Notes under the pieces: generated by a model
The model's input: the letters and a program-made list of their open reading frames with translations, nothing else
Database searches by the model: none
What the model was told of the DNA's origin: nothing
From: Serratia sarumanii
Lineage (GTDB): Bacteria > Pseudomonadota > Gammaproteobacteria > Enterobacterales > Enterobacteriaceae
Reading direction: 5' to 3'
Length of the DNA stretch: 64,000 nucleotides
Assembly: GCF_029962605.1 (NCBI RefSeq)
Contig: NZ_CP124750.1
Coordinates: forward strand, 868,001-932,000
Translations under genes and position numbers: made by a program
Shown here: positions 60,787 to 64,000 of the stretch, piece by piece
Layout: each line of letters starts with the position of its first letter
Position numbering within the stretch: the first letter of the stretch is position 1

Positions 60787-60899
60787 TATAGTGGCAGTGA
60801 CCCGAATACCTGCAGCAACACCAGGGCATCCTATCGGCCGCTGAACGGCCACTATCATAACGACAAGCGCTCCCCAAACCGGCTCAGGCCGGTTTTTTT
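60787..60899 (+). ncRNA. Candidate small RNA of about 100 bases
   Basis: TATAGT at 60787-60792, with a weak -35 (TTGGAC, 60762), and a strong terminator AAACCGGCTCAGGCCGGTTTTTTT at 60876-60899. Between them no coding frame is convincing; a hairpin GGCCG/CGGCC lies at 60836-60850. The TATAGT resembles the early promoter at 57281. Expression is inferred. Confidence 0.45.
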
Positions 60900-60914
60900 G
60901 TGCCTGCGGTTCAG

Positions 60915-61022
60915 GCTGTTCACCCTGTAGGTGAACAGGGGTGTACACCGAGAAGGTAGCTATACACCCATCAATGCATTGAAATAAAAGGATAAAATCA
61001 AAAGGTGTATAGGGTGAACAGT
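60915..61022. repeat. Alpha-protein iteron cluster (ori/crr-like), right
   Basis: GGTGAACAGT is perfect at 61013-61022; GGTGAACAGG at 60930-60939 and the complement GCTGTTCACC at 60915-60924 match 9 of 10. A palindrome GGTGTACACC (60940-60949) and GGTGTATAGG are also present, with AT-rich DNA between. With the left cluster it makes the P4 ori1/crr pair, about 4.6 kb apart. Confidence 0.75.
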
Positions 61023-61189
61023 TTTCCTATAAATCTCTTTTTAATATGATGAGCGCTGGGCTAGTGCTAATTGCTTATAATTTATTCTATGTATTGTGCA
61101 CCATTTTATTGTGTATAGGTATATGTATAGACTTCTGTTTTGTGATTATAAAAATCGTTTTAAAACAGTTGATTACTTTCTTTGTTTCG

Positions 61190-61219
61190 CTCCTATTATC
61201 GGCACCATACTCTCTTCCT
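61190..61219 (+). repeat. attR
   Basis: CTCCTATTATCGGCACCAT then A and CTCTCTTCCT. It repeats the thrW 3' end at 50023-50052 with one mismatch, and no tRNA body precedes it. Confidence 0.9.
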
Positions 61220-61388
61220 ACCACATCCTTAATTATCCCCAAACGCTTTGAATTACAATGAATCGATTGGTTTATTGTCCGGTAAAATCCGGCGCGCGCG
61301 TACTTCTATTCGGTCTTGAATTGTTATTCGCCATTTCGGCTAGCTTTCACTGCCATGGCTGAGAGCTCGTTTGAACAAACTGATTACG
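61220..61388. other. Right flank with relic of an integrase upstream region
   Basis: TCCGGTAAAATCCGG (61278-61292) and TTCTATTCGGTCTTGAATT (near 61303-61321) resemble TCCAGTGGAATCCGG (50132-50146) and TTCCTGTTCGGTCTTGGATTT (near 50177-50196), the DNA between thrW and the integrase on the left. No integrase gene follows. It looks like the 5' border of another thrW element whose body was lost. Confidence 0.5.
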
Positions 61389-62582
61389 CTAGTACGTATT
61401 GCTATTTTGACGGGACGTAAGAAACGCCATCGCTACCGCACCAAGAAGTAATAAGCCACTCAAGCCAAAAGTACTTCGCCATCCCAGGCTGTCAAACATC
61501 ATGCCACCTGCCGTTGAACCAAGGGCAATCGAGAGCTGAATCACCGCAACCATCAGGCCGCCTCCGGCTTCCGCATCCTCGGGCAGCGTGCGTGTAATCC
61601 ATGTCCACCATCCCGTTGGCGCGGCGGTTGCCAGCATGCCCCAGAGGCCTAACAGCAACGAGACAGCCCAAACGTGATGCCCGGCAAGAATCAGGGCGAT
61701 GGCAATGACAGCCATCAGCCCAGGAATGGCCATCAGCGTTAGATAGAATTTCCTATTGAGGAATGCCGGGACAACCAGCGTGCCAATAAAACCGGCCACA
61801 CCGATAACCAGTAAAATTAGCGACAAGCCAGAGAAATCAACCCGCGTCACCAACTCCAGAAACGGACGCACATAGGTAAATAACGCAAACTGCCCCATAA
61901 AGAACAGGCCACAAGCCAGCATGCCAATGGAGACAACAGGGCGACTGAACAGGCGCAATACGGATCCGCGTGACGCAGGGTTATTATTGCCGTTCATACC
62001 CGGCAGACTCACGCACTGCCAGATAAAGGCCGCGGCCGCGACGGGGACCAGGCACAAGAAAGCGCCTCGCCATCCGATGGTCGCTCCAAGATAGCTACCC
62101 AGCGGCGCTGCCACTACCGTCGCCAGCGCATTGCCGGCGTTGAAAATAGCCAGCGCACGCGTAACCTGATGCTGTGGCACCAGACGAATTGCCGTTGCCG
62201 CAGACATCGACCAGAATCCACCGATCGCAATACCTATCATCGCGCGGCCTGCCATATACATCAGATAGTTGGAAGCCAGTGCGATAACGAGCCCCGACAC
62301 GGCCATCAGAATCGTCATCCCCAGCAGTAAGTACTTGCGATTCACATTTCCAGCCAACGTCGAAAGCGTCAGGCTGGTCAGGACGGCCAGCGCGCCGGAG
62401 ATGGCAATTCCCTGTCCCGCCAGCCCCTCCGTCACGTCTAAATCACGGGCAATCGGCGTAAGCAGGCTGACGGGCATAAATTCCGATGCAATCAGCACAA
62501 AGACGCACAGGGTCATGGCAAAAATGCCGCTCCAGTAAGCGGGCTGATTATTCGGTGATGGTGTTTGGCTAAGTGCAGACAT
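61389..62582 (-). CDS. MFS exporter, DHA1 type (NepI-like)
   Basis: 397 residues with 12 predicted membrane helices. The N-terminal pattern FVLIASEFMPVSLLTPIARDLDVTEG is typical of the ASEF group of DHA1 transporters and close to NepI, a purine ribonucleoside exporter; PVGWWTWITR-like TGWWTWITRTLP also fits. Substrate is unproven. It lies 74 bases after the hydrolase gene with a hairpin between, and both point left. Confidence 0.85.
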   Translation of the reverse strand: MSALSQTPSPNNQPAYWSGIFAMTLCVFVLIASEFMPVSLLTPIARDLDVTEGLAGQGIAISGALAVLTSLTLSTLAGNVNRKYLLLGMTILMAVSGLVIALASNYLMYMAGRAMIGIAIGGFWSMSAATAIRLVPQHQVTRALAIFNAGNALATVVAAPLGSYLGATIGWRGAFLCLVPVAAAAFIWQCVSLPGMNGNNNPASRGSVLRLFSRPVVSIGMLACGLFFMGQFALFTYVRPFLELVTRVDFSGLSLILLVIGVAGFIGTLVVPAFLNRKFYLTLMAIPGLMAVIAIALILAGHHVWAVSLLLGLWGMLATAAPTGWWTWITRTLPEDAEAGGGLMVAVIQLSIALGSTAGGMMFDSLGWRSTFGLSGLLLLGAVAMAFLTSRQNSNTY

Positions 62583-62607
62583 AGTCAGATTTCACGGAAG
62601 TCAGAAT

Positions 62608-62637
62608 AAAAGCCACCCGCGTAGACAGGCGGCTTTT
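62608..62637 (-). terminator. Hairpin between hydrolase and MFS genes
   Basis: AAAGCCACC and GGCGGCTTT pair with one mismatch; on the minus strand GGCTTTTATT follows. It may attenuate transcription into the MFS gene. Confidence 0.6.
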
Positions 62638-62656
62638 AATGTTGTCAGTAGAGGGG

Positions 62657-63793
62657 CTATTTCAGATTGGCTTTGAAAAATTGTTCGAACTTAGCGAAAG
62701 GTATTTTACCGGCCGCATTGTCGTACAGGTCCACATGATTTGCACCGGGGACAATCACCAGCTCTTTTTCTTTACTGCCGACCGCCTTATAAGCATCTTC
62801 GGCAAAATAGCGTGAATGGGCTTTTTCACCGGTCACGATAAGCGTCGGGATAGTAATTTCGCTGGCGTAGCTCAGCAGCGGCATATTCATAAACGACAGC
62901 GGCATCGTTGCCGTCCACGCCCCGGTCGAGTTAACGGAGCGTTCGTGGAAACCGCGCGGCATGCGGTAGTAATCAAAGAACTCCTTCAGCACCGGATGCG
63001 GATCGGCCGGCAGGGTTTCTGGCAGAATGCGCTCACCCGCGCTGACCTTGCCATTGCTGTCGACGTTAATATCATGGCCACCTCGTGCGAACGTTCCGCT
63101 TTCCGCATCCTTCCAGCGTTGTTCATTCAGATACTGCAGAACGGCACGACGGTCGGCGGTCGAATAACGGTCTTTGCCATCACCTACGCCATGGCTCATC
63201 GCCCGGCTCATGTCGTACATCACGCTGGTGGCCACCGCTTTGACGCGGGTATCCATCGCGGCGTCGTTTAACGCCATGCCGCCCCAGCCGCAAATGCCGA
63301 GCAGCCCAATACGGTTGCGATCCACCTCTTTTTGCAGCCCCAAGAAATCTACCGCCGCGCTGAAATCTTCCGTGTTGATATCCGGCGAGGCGACGTTACG
63401 CGGATAGCCGCCGCTTTCCCCCGTATAAGAAGGGTCGAACGCCAGGGTAACAAATCCCTGTTCCGCCAGCGTTTGCGCATACATGCCGCTGGATTGCTCC
63501 TTCACCGCGCCAAAAGGCCCGCTGACGGCAATCGCCGCCAGCTTGCGATCGCCACGATCTTTGGGGAGATAAAGGTCGCCCACTAAGGTGATCCCATATC
63601 GATTTTGAAACGAGACCTTACGATGATCGACTTTCTGGCTCTCGGCAAACGTCTTGTCCCATTTATCGATCATCGAAACAGGAGCATTCGGATTGACTGA
63701 ATCAGCATAACTCATTGTCGTGACTCCACTTAATGATGCGAATAACAGCATGGCAGGCATTGCGGTTTTTAGCGTTCGGGTGAAAGCTTTCAT
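62657..63793 (-). CDS. Exported alpha/beta hydrolase, dienelactone-hydrolase-like
   Basis: 378 residues. Signal peptide from the ATG at 63793 (MKAFTRTLKTAMPAMLLFAS, cleavage near SYA), preceded by GGGG. The alpha/beta core contains LGICGWGG, a nucleophile elbow with Cys as in dienelactone hydrolases, and GANHVDLYD with the catalytic His. Homologues are annotated as alpha/beta hydrolases of unknown substrate. An earlier Met at 63814 would spoil the signal peptide. Confidence 0.82.
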   Translation of the reverse strand: MKAFTRTLKTAMPAMLLFASLSGVTTMSYADSVNPNAPVSMIDKWDKTFAESQKVDHRKVSFQNRYGITLVGDLYLPKDRGDRKLAAIAVSGPFGAVKEQSSGMYAQTLAEQGFVTLAFDPSYTGESGGYPRNVASPDINTEDFSAAVDFLGLQKEVDRNRIGLLGICGWGGMALNDAAMDTRVKAVATSVMYDMSRAMSHGVGDGKDRYSTADRRAVLQYLNEQRWKDAESGTFARGGHDINVDSNGKVSAGERILPETLPADPHPVLKEFFDYYRMPRGFHERSVNSTGAWTATMPLSFMNMPLLSYASEITIPTLIVTGEKAHSRYFAEDAYKAVGSKEKELVIVPGANHVDLYDNAAGKIPFAKFEQFFKANLK

Positions 63794-63981
63794 AAAAATC
63801 CCCATGAAAAACAAGATAGAGAGACAGGTTTCCTACGGACAACGCTGCTGTGCTTTGTTTTGATGGGCTCATTATAGTGAGCAGAATTAATGCTGATTAG
63901 AGGGAGATAATTGCTAAGATTAATACCATATTGTTATAAATTAATGCTGAGACTGGCGTCATTCTTGGGGGGAGTAAATCA

Positions 63982-64000
63982 ATGGCAAAAAGGGAGAACT
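63982..64000 (+). CDS. Start of a divergent gene, possibly a LysR-family regulator (partial)
   Basis: ATG at 63982 preceded by GGGGGGAG seven bases upstream; only MAKREN is visible before the window ends. Several LysR regulators beside such hydrolase/MFS pairs begin MAKREN, but six residues cannot prove it. Confidence 0.4.

Larger units (their letters stand above)
50023..61219. mobile_element. P4-type phage satellite integrated at thrW
   Basis: An element of about 11.17 kb bounded by direct repeats at 50023-50052 and 61190-61219. Gene order: integrase, cargo (SIR2-STAND protein), candidate cos, Delta/Ogr-type activator, Sid-like, iterons, AlpA/Vis, small gene, RNA immunity module, Icd-like, two small genes, alpha primase-helicase, iterons, attR. 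Size and order match P4 (11.6 kb). Visible P4 core functions are integration, replication, immunity, late activation and capsid downsizing; psu is not found. It needs a P2-like helper for virion proteins. Confidence 0.9.

Noticed and set aside
61046..61261. 71-codon hydrophobic frame crossing attR
   Set aside because: Crosses the recombination junction and is AT-rich low-complexity; unlikely to be a gene.

Overview
The window is enterobacterial chromosome, most probably Serratia marcescens or a close relative. The 16S variable regions look like that species, the core genes are GC-rich, and the gene order is the E. coli rrnH-to-thrW order with Serratia/Yersinia-type insertions. It has three parts.

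(1) 1-49,800, core chromosome. A ribosomal RNA operon (16S, tRNA-Glu, 23S, 5S, tRNA-Asp) is followed by dkgB, yafC, yafD, mltD, gloB, yafS, rnhA, dnaQ and a second tRNA-Asp, as in E. coli aspU-aspV. Next come genes absent from that place in E. coli: an IutA-type ferric siderophore receptor with a divergent siderophore reductase, an RpiR regulator with two purine-catabolism genes (hpxJ/hpxK-like), yafV, and a complete methionine salvage set (aminotransferase, mtnBCD, mtnA, mtnK) with MetJ boxes at both divergent promoters. A 50-residue Hok toxin with a mok-like reading frame and a Sok-like antisense RNA sits between mtnK and fadE. E. coli order resumes with fadE, gmhA, yafJ and yafK. It is then interrupted by the sodium pump operon nqrABCDEF-apbE-nqrM and a small accessory patch holding a putative metallopeptidase, a lipoprotein and a divergent GDPD-like protein. 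It continues with dinB (perfect LexA box), pepD, gpt, frsA, crl, proBA and tRNA-Thr (thrW).

(2) 50,023-61,219, a P4-type satellite integrated in thrW. A 30-bp repeat with one mismatch marks both ends, about 11.17 kb apart. It carries a P4-family integrase, an Ogr/Delta-type activator, a Sid-like capsid-size protein, a candidate P2/P4 cos site, an AlpA/Vis regulator, small early genes, an RNA immunity module like P4 CI RNA (promoter, seqA, CI RNA with seqB, seqC), an Icd-like gene, a DUF5375-like gene, and a 777-residue alpha primase-helicase between two clusters of GGTGAACAGT iterons. No psu gene is visible. In the slot next to the integrase, where P4 elements carry cargo, is one large AT-rich gene for a 1,034-residue protein: SIR2-like NADase domain, STAND-type NTPase, helical/TPR region and a C-terminal cold-shock-like domain. 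This is the best candidate for a new defence system in the window.

(3) 61,220-64,000, right flank. Just outside attR is a short stretch resembling an integrase upstream region, as if a second thrW element once sat here. Then come a NepI-like MFS exporter, an exported alpha/beta hydrolase and the first codons of a divergent gene.

All calls come from reading the sequence and remembered family knowledge; no database search was run.
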